DNA of 25,984 nt from Lobulomyces angularis (taxonomy: Eukaryota > Chytridiomycota > Chytridiomycetes > Lobulomycetales > Lobulomycetaceae): contig JADHYX010000320.1 in assembly GCA_027604685.1 (NCBI GenBank), positions 1-25,984 on the forward strand. Direction: 5' to 3'. The notes under the pieces are model-generated. The model was not told the origin of the DNA and made no database searches. It worked only from the letters and a program-made list of their open reading frames with translations. Made by a program: the position numbers and the translations under genes. Shown here piece after piece: positions 9,484 to 21,500 of this stretch (position 1 is its first letter; every line of letters begins with the position of its first letter).

Positions 9484-12228
9484 ATGGAGAAGTATGATAC
9501 ATTTAAAATTTCTATATATAAAAATACCATTTACCATTTTTTAAATACCTTTTTCTTATTCTCAGTTCAAATGAAAATGAAGTTCAAGAAAATCAAAGTG
9601 AAAATCAAATCGATTTAACTAATAAAGAAGAAAATAAGTATGTGCATTAATTATTTTTATTTATCTTTTTTAATTTTTTTTAATTTTTTTATTCTTAATA
9701 TCAAAAAAAAATATAAATTAAATAAATTAACATAGTATACCCTCAACTATAAAAGATACTAATGAGACGGAAATGTAAAATTTTAAATATAAAATATAAA
9801 AAATAAAAAATTAAAACAAAAATAAAAAGAAATTTAACGAACCAAGTAAAATTTGAAAAAATTAAACATGTCGGTTTAGATCACACAAAAATTAAGCCAA
9901 GTGAATCTTTATTTAACCCATCAGAAGTTAAAGAAGATATAATAAGAATTATATCGCAGTATTTAAGCGATGAGGGCTATTTAGCCTCAAAGTTAGTTTT
10001 ACTGGATGAAGCAAATCTAAAATCTCAAGAAAGGGAAGAAAAAATTTTGGATGCGAAACGGGTGAAGAAGGCAATTTTAGAAGGGGACTGGCCAGAAGTT
10101 GATAGAATTTGTTCAAAACCTCTTGTCAAAAATCAAAAAAGCTTTTTATACCATGTTTATAAACAGCAATTTTTGGAATATATTGAACGACATGAAGTAC
10201 AGAAAGTAATTTGTTAATTTTTTTTATGTTAAAAATTTGTTTTTATTTAATATCGTTTAAACTTGTTTAACATTTATTTTGTAGGCATTTACTCATTTAA
10301 CTAAAAGAATAAAACCACTAGAAAATCTTCAGACTACTCAAAATGAATTTAAAGACCTCTGTTATTTATTGACTGGTAGTCAGATAACTCTTAATATTTA
10401 AACCTTTTTTTTAAAAGCAAAAACTCTACATGATGCACCCTCTTTCAGAAACTGGGAAGGTATAACTACTTCTCGGGAAAATCTTGCTGAACAATTTCAA
10501 ACAATGATTGATATTGAAAATAACGAGAAAAACAGTAATTTTAATTCATTTTTTCTTTTTATTAGTGCATTTTTTTTTTTTAATAGAAAGCGTTTTTGTT
10601 CCACCTCAACGACTGCTAACGTTGTTACGTCAGGCTGTTGCATATCAGATAGATTCTTCTAGGTTTACACGTCTTTCTTTTTTTTTCCTTTTCTTACAAG
10701 CTGCTTGATTAATTTAAGGTATCAACCACAAATAGCTCCTAAAATTTCCTCAATTTTGGAAGATTATGTTTCTTTAATTATCCCCAACAAGTTGCGGCAC
10801 ACATTTTATGGTCATCAAGGTTCAGTTTCCCTTTAAAAATCTGGTGTTTAATTTTATCCACACTTTTTTTTTATTTTTTATTAAAGGAAATGTGAAATGT
10901 GTTGGATTTGTGGGTGATGACGGGAACATGTTAATGTCTGGATCCAGGTAACGAAGTTTTGCAACTAAAAAAAGTGTAAACAAATTTTAATACAAAAAAA
11001 ATATTAGTGATAATACCGTTCGAATTTGGGACACCGAGTCCAGTAATTGTTTAGGGGTTTTAGAGGGACATTGTATAATTAAAAATTTACATAAAACAAC
11101 TTTTTTCAATAAAATTAATTAAAGAATCAATTTTTTACAACAGCTTCAAGAGTGTGGGATGTTGATTCAAATAAAAGTGGTGAAATGGTAGCTAGTGCTA
11201 GTGCTGATGGCACTGTAAAATTATGGAATCCAAAAAATTTTGAGCTCCTAACAACTTTAGAAAATTCAAATTCTGATGTATATACAGTCAAATATCACCC
11301 TGCTGGGGTACGCACCATTAAAAAAATTTTTTTTTAATTAAAGTGATTACTAACATTCACTTTTTGGGTATCGTAGAAACATCTTGTTACTGGTGCTTAT
11401 GATAAAGTAGTACGATTATTTGACATAGAGAGAGGACAAGTAATAAAAACTTTCGGAGGTCACAATCTGTCAATATCAAAGTGTATTTTTAGCCCACTAG
11501 GTAATTTGCTTATTTCAGGATCCAAAGATAGGTAATTAAAAAAGGAATTTACTATTTTTTATTTTTTTGTTTTTACTACTTCTACTTAGCACTATAAAAT
11601 TTTGGGATATCGTATCTGGTTTATGTATAAAGACGATATCTTCGCACTTGGGTGAAGTCACATCGGTTGAAATGAACTCAAATGGAACTTTTTTGTTAAG
11701 TAGCTCAAAAGATAATTCAAATAGACTTTGGGATATTAGAATGGTAATTATCACGATAAAAAAAAAACAGTAATAATAACAAACTAATTATTTTTTTGTA
11801 TTTTTTTATATTTATTTTTTTTTAGATAAGACCTATTCGGAGATTTAGAGGACACCAAAACACATCTAAGAATTTCATTAGATCTGGGTTTGCAGGGGAC
11901 TCTTTGGTAATTGGTGGTTCTGAGGTGTTTTTTTTACTTAAAAAAATTGTTAATTTAATTTTAGGATGGAGTAATTCATTTGTGGGATCTAGAAAAAGGC
12001 GATATACTAGAGAAATTAGAAGGTCATCAAGGAATTGTTTACAACTCAGTTTTTAATGCAAGACAATCTCTATTTGCATCTTGTAGTGATGATCAAACTG
12101 TTAAAACTTGGTATGCTTAATCTTTTAATTTTTTTTGAATATCATAACTACATTCGATAAATTTTCTCAATTTTATTTTTTTTTTTTGGTTTTTCATTTT
12201 TAGGTGGTATGAGACTCAAGAAAACTAA
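9484..12228 (+). CDS. LisH-CTLH-WD40 repeat protein
   Basis: Fifteen-exon model: 9484-9491, 9566-9637, 9830-10205, 10285-10375, 10418-10534, 10587-10662, 10719-10819, 10887-10947, 11008-11072, 11144-11307, 11377-11531, 11590-11743, 11826-11924, 11965-12110 and 12204-12228. All phases agree (569 aa). A LisH-like dimerisation helix pair (IIRIISQYLSDEGYLASKLV, from about residue 60) is followed by a CTLH-like segment (ILEGDWPEVDRICSKP). A linker with VFVPPQRLLTLLRQA comes next, then seven WD40 blades from about residue 270 (LRHTFYGHQGNVKCVGF, DNTVRIWD, DGTVKLWN, DKVVRLFD, STIKFWD, NSNRLWD, GVIHLWD) to KTWWYETQEN. The N-terminal plan resembles SMU1 and WDR26, which act in splicing and in the GID/CTLH ubiquitin ligase. 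The blades do not match either closely, so the partner complex is left open. The 8-nt first exon is the least certain part. Confidence 0.85.
11348..11354 (+). other. Consensus spliceosomal branch site TACTAAC
   Basis: A perfect TACTAAC lies 22 nt before the acceptor (ending 11376) of the tenth intron of the WD40 gene. It supports that intron and shows the U2-type, yeast-like branch consensus used in this genome. Other introns have looser versions such as TTAAC or CTTAAC. Confidence 0.7.
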
Positions 12229-12507
12229 AAAGTATTCATTTCTATAAAAAAAAAAAAACTCTTTCAGCGTTGTATTAAATTACTATCTAATAATTTTATT
12301 TTATTTTTTTTTTCTGTTTTTCCTATATCAAATTCAACGCAAAATTAAATAAAGTATAAATAAAACAGTATATACTTTAATTGATAATTTTTGTATTTTT
12401 TTATTTTTTGTAATTAAATTATTATCATATGCATTATTATTATTACTACAAAAAAAGGCAAAAATAAAAAAAAGAAAAAAAGAAATAAATTCATTGCCGA
12501 AATATGT
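12229..12507. terminator. Convergent 3' region with AATAAA signals
   Basis: The WD40 gene (plus) and the PPR gene (minus) end facing each other across 279 bp. Two AATAAA hexamers on the plus strand, at 12348-12353 and 12359-12364, are 120-135 bp after the WD40 stop and may be its poly(A) signals. The rest is poly-A/T. Confidence 0.45.
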
Positions 12508-15128
12508 TTATTCAGCTAATCTTTTCATTTCATTTATTAACTGATTATCAGAGATGTCATACCAACTACCAATAGCTTCAGGAAAATTTTTTTCCATGTA
12601 TTTTTCAAAAAGTTTGCTCTGGTTGATGATGGCCTTCTTTTTTCCAGTGGAGTTGGCATCACTGTGAAAGTTTTTTAAATTTTTAAAACAAAAGTCAAAA
12701 ATGTTGGAGTCAACTTTAATTCCATCATTTTCCATTTTTTCTAAAAAATCAGTTACAATATCAAGCCAGCCAAATTTCGAGGCAATAAATAAAATGTGTT
12801 CGTAACTGATTTTATTCAATACGATATTTTCGGTATAAACAAATTTTAAAACGTGTGACGCAGTTTGCTTTAAACATAGATCTTTTGAGGCGTGTAAAAA
12901 ACTTGCTACTAGTTCCGCTGGTAATGCATGTTGACCTTGTAGTTTACTTTGCTTTACTGCTGAAGTCCAAGTTCTCGCTACACCCACCATATCCTTTACT
13001 CTTAGATGGTAATGCTTTATGAAAGCTGTATATAAACTATATGGAAGAGAAACATCCAATTTCAACAGTTCCTCGTAAATGTCCAATGCTGTTCTTAACT
13101 TATCATTTGTCTCCACTAAGGGCTTCGTATTTGTAAACTTTTCAGGTAAACCTTCCAAAATAAATTTTTCCATTAATTGAGTAATCGGCAAAACTTTGGT
13201 TTTTAAATTTTTCACAGCTTCTAAATTTATTTGTTCTTCTTCAGATTTTTTAGAAACTAATCTAATCCAACGAATAACTTGTGCAGTTTCCTTATGTTTT
13301 CCAGAGGTGATTGTAGCGTCTTTAAAGAAATAGGAAGAAGAAAAAATAACAAAATATTTTTAAAAAAATACAATTTTTGCTTCCTTGTTTACCTAAAAGT
13401 TTAAGAATCAATTTTACATTAGGTTTCTCCAATGTAATATCATCCATTAAATGCTGGCAAACTTCGAATGCACTGGAAACATCTGCTACATGGAGATATG
13501 ACTCCAATACTAATAAGTATGTACCACTAGTAGCCAAATTTAAGTCCTTTAATTCATTCCAAAGTTCTCTAAATTCCAACATTCTAAAGTGAGATGCTAA
13601 GCCAGCCAAAATATAGTTGTACACTGAAACAGGAATTTTCAATTCTTGTTTCAGTGACTGAATGTTATGTGCATTATCTAAGTCAGCAGTAGCCTCTCTC
13701 AGTCTTTCTTGACTTTCGAACTTAAAACTCAAATACACTTTTAAAGCATCATCAATCAAATCTTGCTTGATATAATACTCTATTAAAATATTTAAAATCT
13801 CTGAAGTAACCAAAATGTCGTCTCTTTTCATCGATATTAAGATTTCATCTATGAAAGCTCCGTCCAACTTTTTACAAGCAGACATAAACAGAAACTTATA
13901 CATTTCACTCTCCATTTTTAAAATTTCCATTGACTTTTTTCCCGTAGAATATCGCAGGCTGAAATCGACAATAGTAGCCAAAGCCGTCGTTATATTGTCA
14001 GATTCACAGTAACTCTTTATCATTACTAAAACGGTTTCAGGATGTGGCTTAAACTCAGCGTTGCTCTTAAAATGTTCACATAGCTTTACAGCTTTTTCAG
14101 TTTCACCTTTTTCCAATAATTCTTTTGACAATAAGTTGACAAGAAAAACTATTTGATCCGTTGTTAACCCCTGCTGTTGAGTAGGTAAATTTTGAACATA
14201 TTCTACTGCTTTATCTAATTTATTTAAATTACACCAGGCTTTCAGTATCATTTCATTATAATTTTCAAAGTCATTATACGACGGACTGATTTTTGAACCC
14301 ATAGCCAACAGCGTCTCATAGTACTCCTCAACCAACTTCCAGTTTTGTATTTCAAAACAACCTTTCATAAGAATGAAGTAAGTGTTGTGGTTAGGGAAAA
14401 TATCTGATGAAAAAAAAAATTAACTAGATAAAAAAATAAATGTCCAAAACATCAACCTTCATCTAGCATTGTATTATAAAAAATTATAGCGTCACCAGGC
14501 TGACCAGCATTAAAGTATAACATTATAAAACTGTTGTAGGTTTCCAAGTCAGGTTTGAAACCTTTTTTTGTGAATTCGCTTACAAGCACATTCGCTGCAT
14601 TATGATCTCCTTTAAATGCATATGCTCTCAGCAACTGATTGTAACATTCTAAATTTAGTTCAATTCCAGTATCTTTTAGAGTTGTAATAATGTTTTCAAC
14701 CTAAATTAAAAAAAAAGTTTAAAAAAAAAAAAATAATCTATATTTACCGTATTTAATTTTTCATTAGGATTTAAATTTGAGTTTAGCGTTAATTTCATTA
14801 AAGGTAAAAAATGATTATTTAGAGTCAGTTGAAAGAAATCTTCAGTTAAAGTGACAGTTTGATACATTTGCCAACTTGACTGAAAATCGGAATTTTTTAT
14901 AAAATTCTCAAGGGAAGTGATAGAAGATGAGATATTTATTGAATTATTTTGTGGAGAGTTCAATGTTGAGAATTTGTTATTAATTGGAAAAAAAAATTTG
15001 GAAATAATAGGTTTACTAATTGAGTGATAAAAATTGACATTTTGCAAATTACATTTGTTGTAGAACACGGTTTTATTTATAACTGATACATGAAAATACT
15101 TTGATCTATATAATTTTAAACAATTCAT
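12508..15128 (-). CDS. Pentatricopeptide repeat protein, probably mitochondrial
   Basis: Four exons: 15128-14748, 14700-14457, 14403-13393 and 13319-12508, giving 815 aa with consistent phases. The first 50 residues (MNCLKLYRSKYFHVSVINK and on) have few acids and many Lys/Arg/Ser/Tyr residues, as in a mitochondrial targeting signal. PPR-type helical pairs are clear: ECYNQLLRAYAFKGDHNAAN, DLETYNSFIMLYFNAGQPGD, PNHNTYFILMKGCFEIQNW, SVYNYILAGLASHFRMLEF and SGTYLLVLESYLHVADVSSA. The repeats spread over most of the protein, with a helical C-terminal region ending EMKRLAE. Such proteins bind organellar RNA for processing, stability or translation; the target cannot be read from sequence. It is divergent to the giant CBM48 gene, sharing a 421-bp spacer, and convergent with the WD40 gene. 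I could not assign it to a named fungal PPR protein. Confidence 0.85.
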
Positions 15129-15549
15129 CTATTCTTTATGTATAAAATTTTTTTTTTTTTTTTTTTTAATAAAGTATACGTTTATGTTGAGAAAGAAAAA
15201 TAGATATAATACTAAGAAAAGATAAAGGAATTAGATGTACTGTCAACTCTAAAGTAGTTTGATCTAGTAATTTGTTTCAATACTACTTGCCAGTGGAAAT
15301 TTAAATTCATTAATTTCAATATTTTTAATGAATTTTGTACAAAGAATAAGTAAGGAGAAGAAAAACTGCTTCTTTAATATTAATGCTTCACATAAATGTA
15401 AATTAGTATCTACTGCTCAGCGAGCAGCATGATTGTGCATATGGCTTTATCTTTTTTTGCCTAATTGCCGCACGGTGGCTTTAGCATTTTTTGTTAAAAT
15501 AGAATTTTTTTCTTTCTGAAAGGTCTACTTTGTTGTTTTTTTTTCAACT
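15129..15549. promoter_or_regulatory. Shared divergent promoter region (PPR and CBM48 genes)
   Basis: This 421-bp spacer separates two start codons pointing away from each other. Near its middle, 15413-15427 (CTGCTC-AGC-GAGCAG) is a perfect six-base inverted repeat with a 3-nt centre, which could be a dimeric transcription-factor site. A GC-richer patch (gccgcacggtggc) follows at about 15467-15479, and a T-tract lies just before the plus-strand ATG. Function is inferred only. Confidence 0.35.
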
Positions 15550-18500
15550 ATGGAGAAAGATAGAGCTAGGAAGCAGAAGCTCCTTGATATGGAATCAAGC
15601 AACGAAAAGCTAAAAGAAAGAGTGGAAAAATTGACAAACAATAAATTAAACTGGAATGGCTCCACCAAATCCAAATGGTTCTCCACAAAGTCTACTGAGA
15701 ATTTAAGGGAGCAAAGACTTGTTCAATCAAAAACTATGGAACTTCAAAAAAGTAATTTGAATACTTCCCTCTGTCAAAATGCTGATTTGAATTCTTCAAC
15801 AGTTTCTAATCTAGGCGAAAATTCAACCAATTCTACTTCTCCAATTGAAATAATTACCTCACCTAATGATAAGAATTTTAAGCCAGTATCGCCAAAGCGG
15901 TCTTTTTCTGTAAATGTCAAGAGGGATTTGGAAGAATCTAAAAAGTGGCCGAAAGTGAGAGATATTGTTGGAAGGTTTGATCAAGCTGCTGCAGAATTGG
16001 AAGGTAGTAATTATTGTTAATTTTTATTTTAATAATTTTAAAACGCATTTTAAGCCACAGGCCAGTCTTCTTCTCCTCCTACTTTAGATTCTACATTGAG
16101 AAGCCCAGTACGTTCATTTTCTTCCCCTTTGAATACAAATTCTACTGCATTAACTTCTACTATGAAGAATCCTCCACAAATTCTCATTTCTCCTTCGATT
16201 ACAAGTACTAAGTCAGAAAGTACTTTAAAAAGTCCGACACAAACTTTAACTCAAGATACAAATCCTACATCAATTTTACCCCTAAGTGTCACTTCTACTG
16301 AAATTTCTAATTCCTCAAATTACGACAGTAAATCTCTAATGAACAAAAATAATTTGCATTCAACTTCCTTTTCAAATTTGTTGATGAAAAAGTCAAGTTT
16401 AATATTAAAATCTTCTCCCCCAAACTTTAGCTTTTCGAACCCAATGTTTTCTGAAAAAGTTGCGGATTATGATGAAAAATTGTTTAGTGAGGAGGATGTA
16501 TCATCCATTGATGGTAATTCATTAACATTATAATTTTTTTCTTATATTTTACAGGTATTGAAGATGAGGTTTCCGAGGATCCAGATATACTTTCAACAAG
16601 TGTTTCGAATTCTATTTTCACTTCCACTAGTGAAGATGATGCGTTTGAAATCATTGATGTAAATAATAATGTAAATAATATGGATAATACTTTTACTTTT
16701 GAAAAAGAAAATATTAATTTTCCCGAAATTCGCCAAAAATCTTCCGTCTCTTCCTTAACTGAATTGATTCTAAATCAAGAGGTGGAATCAGATGTCAAAT
16801 CTACAACCAGTTTAACTTCATACAATGTCAACAAAATACCGATTGATGATTTGTCAAGTGCGAGTACGAACCGCAATGCACCCGCTATTACCACAGCACT
16901 TGGTAGCAGTGAACCAATTTTGGATGCAATAGCAGATTCAACTATTCTAAAAGAAAAAAATGCCAAATTAAATATAAAAACTGAAATAAACATTGAAAGG
17001 AATGAAGAAACTTCACCAGAGTTTGTGCTACCGAAACGACAATCTTCCTTACCAGTTTTTAATCAATTAAAAAGCAAGGAGCCAGTATTTTCAACGCATA
17101 AAAACGAACCTTCTAAAAATTCTCAAATTTCAACCAATATAGCAACTGAAAATAAAGTAAAAAAAAGTGTATCTTTTTCTGCAAAAGGTAATTCATAACT
17201 TTACTGATTTTTTTATATTAATGATATATTTAGATGAGTTTTTCGTCATAAACGAAGATGAAAATACTAAAGATACAGTTATTGGTAATGAAAATTCATT
17301 CTTTACGTCACCAAACAATCAATTACATTCAGTAACAAACAATGTTAAAAATATTGTTGACAAGAAAGAAATGACTGACAAAGAAGATCTGAGTGTAGCA
17401 CAGCGTGTAGACATTCCGGTTTGTTCTTCACCAGACTCTGAGAGATACGTTGAAAAAAATACAGCTTCCCAGTTTGATGAAAAAATGAAGAATCCACCTT
17501 CAATTAATATAAATCAAAATGTTACTGGTGGCAAGGATGATTATAGAAGAAGTCCTTCTCCAAGTTCATCTTTTATTGAAGAAATAATAATCTCCAAAGT
17601 TGTCTCTCCAGATGTGGCTGGAGTGACGGTGAACCTAAAAAATACGGCTTCTAAAGGCGACGTTAAAGCAGACCACGTATTAAAACGTCCGAGGTCAATA
17701 ATTATTATTGAAGAAAGAATAAATTCAAAAATTGATAATGTGACTGAAGCAGCCGAAGTTAAACCTGTTACTGCTGATGTTGATAATATTACACCTGCAT
17801 CTGAGAAGTTTATGGAACTGAACCCAAAGACAACTGAGATGGAATCTGAAGATAATGCAGCAAAATCTATACCCGATTCTGAAAACAATCAACTAAATTT
17901 GGTTACAGAATCTGATCCATGTGATGATTTCACAACGATGATTGATTCTGTTAATGCTGCGAAGTCAATTCAACACTCCATGGAAACGCAAAACAGTTCC
18001 ACATCTCCTAAAACTGTTCCCTTACAAAATGCTGAAAGCTTAGAAAGCCAAGAACAGAACGCAGCTGAAGTGGTTTCTGAAAGTCGGAGAATCAGTGTAA
18101 GTGATGCAGTTAACGAAATTAATGATGGATTGGAATTGGTTTCCGAAGTTCAAGTAAAACGTGTTGCTGAGGTTTCTGAGGAACCATTAAAAATTGTTGC
18201 TGATTTGGTGTCTGAAACATCGGTAAAAAGTTTTCCTGATGTGGTCTCTGAAGAAACAGTAAAAAGTGTTGCTGGTGTGGTGTCTGAAGAACCATTAAAA
18301 AGTGTTTTAGATGTGGTTTCTGAAGGACTAGTAAAAAGTGTTGCTGAGGATTCTGAAGAACTATTAAAAAGTGTTGCTGAAGTAGTTTCTGAAGAACCAG
18401 TGAAAGTTGTTGCTGATTTGGTTGCTGAGGAACTAGATATGAATATAATTACAAACTCCGGCAAAGTGAAGCCTGAGTTTGTTCGTTTTAACGTTTCATT

Positions 18501-21500
18501 TAGCCCTGCCCATCACAACCCAAAAACCACTGTAGTTTTTACAGGAACTTTTGACAGTTGGTCCCAGTCCTTAAAATTAACCAGAGTACATAATACATGG
18601 GTTGGGTCAATTTTATTAAATATTTATAAAGATTATCAATATAAATTTGTTGTTGATGGTTTATGGATGGTGGATACGTCATGCGAAATGAAAGAGGACG
18701 ATTTTGGCAATGTTAACAACTATATTAGCTCAAATGCTTTAAAAGGTATTTTTTTTTTTAAATTTTTGGTTGCAATTTTAATTTTAAAAAAAATAAATTA
18801 GAATTAAAAAGAATAAAAGATTTAACTAAAGATGCATTACAAAAGGTTTCTCAACCTGAAACTGAAGTTGTAGGTGAGGAGGCATCCGAAAAAGATGATA
18901 ATCAGCATTTTACTACTGAAGCTGTAGAGGTTGAAGTTACGAAAAATGAAGAGAGTAGTAGTAAGCCCACAATAATGTCACAAAAGGTTTCTCAACCTGA
19001 AACTGAAGTTGTAGGTGAGGAAGCATGCGAAAAAGATGATAATCAGCATTTTACTACTGAAGCTGTAGTGGTTGAAGTTACGAAAAATGAAGAGAGTAGT
19101 AGTAAGCCCATCACAATAGTGGGTTCTTTGTTTCCAACTGTAGAAAAAAATATTGGTGTTTTATATGATGCAATTCAACTGACACCGGAAATACAAACGA
19201 AAAAGCCTCCAATCCATAAGCCTAAACATACTGTATCATCTGACGCTCTTACTAAGTTTAAATCCAAAACACTCAACAGAAGAAGTTGGCATAATGAATT
19301 TGAATCATCTGGTAATGACCTGGCTGAACCAGTTATTAAAAAAATTGGTGATTTTGATGAATTTGGGATTCAGTTTGTTGAAAATAATGGGTATGATTCG
19401 GACAGTTCGGATGAAGGTACGACAATTCCACTGCCCCGTGATGTTAAAAATAACGATGTCGTTCCTGTTGAGGAAATAAACCTCAGTGACATCATTGGGG
19501 AAGAAGTACGTTATCAGGTTGCATCTGATAATACGTCTGTTAGAAAGTTATCTAATGCTGGATTAGGAAAAAAAATCTCTTTAACAGATTTACAAAGCAC
19601 GGCAAATGAAACTTCGCAAAATATTGCAAAAAAAGGTTTGTTAGATGAAGCAGGAAGAGTTATATATCCGGATGGGTACGACCCAAGTCGCCGAATAATC
19701 CTAAAAAAGTCATTTTCAGATCAAAATGGAAGAATCACTAAAAGAAAATCTGCAGATCTAAAAAACTTAAAAAAAAGAGTCTCGTGGTTGGATCAATTGG
19801 AAACTAAAGAAAGTTCCACCTTAAGAAGAAAAAGTTCTCAGGTGTTAAAAAAAAAACCATCTTGGGTCCTAGGTGAAGGTGAAGATGCATTAATCGTTAC
19901 TGAAGAACTAGTTGAAACAGATCCTTCAGATGAAGAATCTCCGTTGTTTGAAACAGAAAACTGGAAGACATGGAAACCTAATTTACCCCTGCCTCGAAGT
20001 TCCAATGAAGCTGAAAAATTGATGGTTGAGAGCTCTGAAGAAAGTAATTTAATACATTTTTTTTTTTTTTTAACATGCTTTTATTATTTTCAGTACAATT
20101 TACTGATACAAAGACGGTTGGTTGCAATAGAAATTCAAATAATAAAGCAGAACATAAAATACCGGATTTAATAACATTTGACGATACTGTAATATCACAT
20201 ATTGAAACTGAAAACGATATTAAAGAAAATATTCAACAAGTAAAAATAATTTTTTTTTTATAAAATTTTTTTTAACTCTTATTCAGCTGAAAGTACTGTG
20301 TGAAAAGAACCACAACTTCTCGCATGAAGACGCAATTCTTCCACAAATAACCGAATTTTCCTTGTTTGATGAGTTATCTTCAGTTATGACTAATAAAAAG
20401 AGCATCGAGACTTTTTTAAATCACAGTTCTGTAAGTATTTACTTCAAAAAGAATTTTTTTTAATATTTCAGCCTAATAATGAACCGTTTGAAACCGGTGA
20501 CATCAAGGCAGCAGAAAAGGCGGACACTACTGAAGTGGAAACAGATTTATTAAAAGAACTAGCAGGATACACTTTGCGTAATCCTGAAATAAAAAATGAT
20601 AGCTCCTCTGCGGAAAGTTCGGATGCATACATTGATGCTTTGTTAAAACAATCAGTGGAAGAGTTTCTTCCAGAAACTGAAGACAGTCTAGTTCGTAAGG
20701 AACTTGCGGAATACAAGTTTCCTATTGAACAAGAACCTTTCAAATTTCAATCAGAGTCCGATAAGTTCATTGAAAATCTTATTGCTGAGACGGTGGAAGA
20801 GTTAGTACCAAAATCACCAATAACCGAGGCAAAAATGTACAATTCATGTGATTCTGAAGTAAATATACCAAATGTCCAGGATGATGCTTCCTCTATCATG
20901 AATTTACCCGATGCTGCCAAGTCATCTGCAAAAGGTATAAAAATATTTACTGAAGCTAGTATTTAATTTTTGTCGTATACTTCTCAGAGGAGAGTAAGTT
21001 GGAGGTGTTTAAAGATATGTCTCTGTTTAAGTTTCCTCAAGAGGACTCTACCAGTGCTGATTTCTTAACAGGTTTCAAGTTTCCTTCTTTCACAGTTGAT
21101 AAATTTGATACCAATGATCTTTATGAAAAGGAAAAGGCTCTTGAAAAGGTATTATTTAGAAAGAAAAAAACACAAATTTTATTTCAACCATTTGTAGACT
21201 GATTCTTCCAAGTTCTCTCAGTCCACATCAAAAGTTTCGAATACAGAGACATTTAATAATGATAAATATATTGACAATCTATTAAATGATAGCTTGTTAG
21301 AATTTTCAGAGAAATTAGAGGTATGTTTCTTTTGCAATGTTATTTATTGTATTTTACCTTTAACTTAGAGTACAAAGACTACAGAAGAAAGCAGCAATTC
21401 GGTTACTGCTCAAGTAAGATTTATTGTTTATTCGTTCTAATCAGATGTATTTTTAGCCTGTAACGCCTTCTACTGTTCCAGATGGATTAGAGTCTGAGGT

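Noticed and set aside
9484..12228. Direct assignment of the WD40 protein as the splicing factor SMU1
   Set aside because: The LisH/CTLH part and the VPPQRL linker resemble SMU1, but the blade sequences do not, so only the architecture is claimed.
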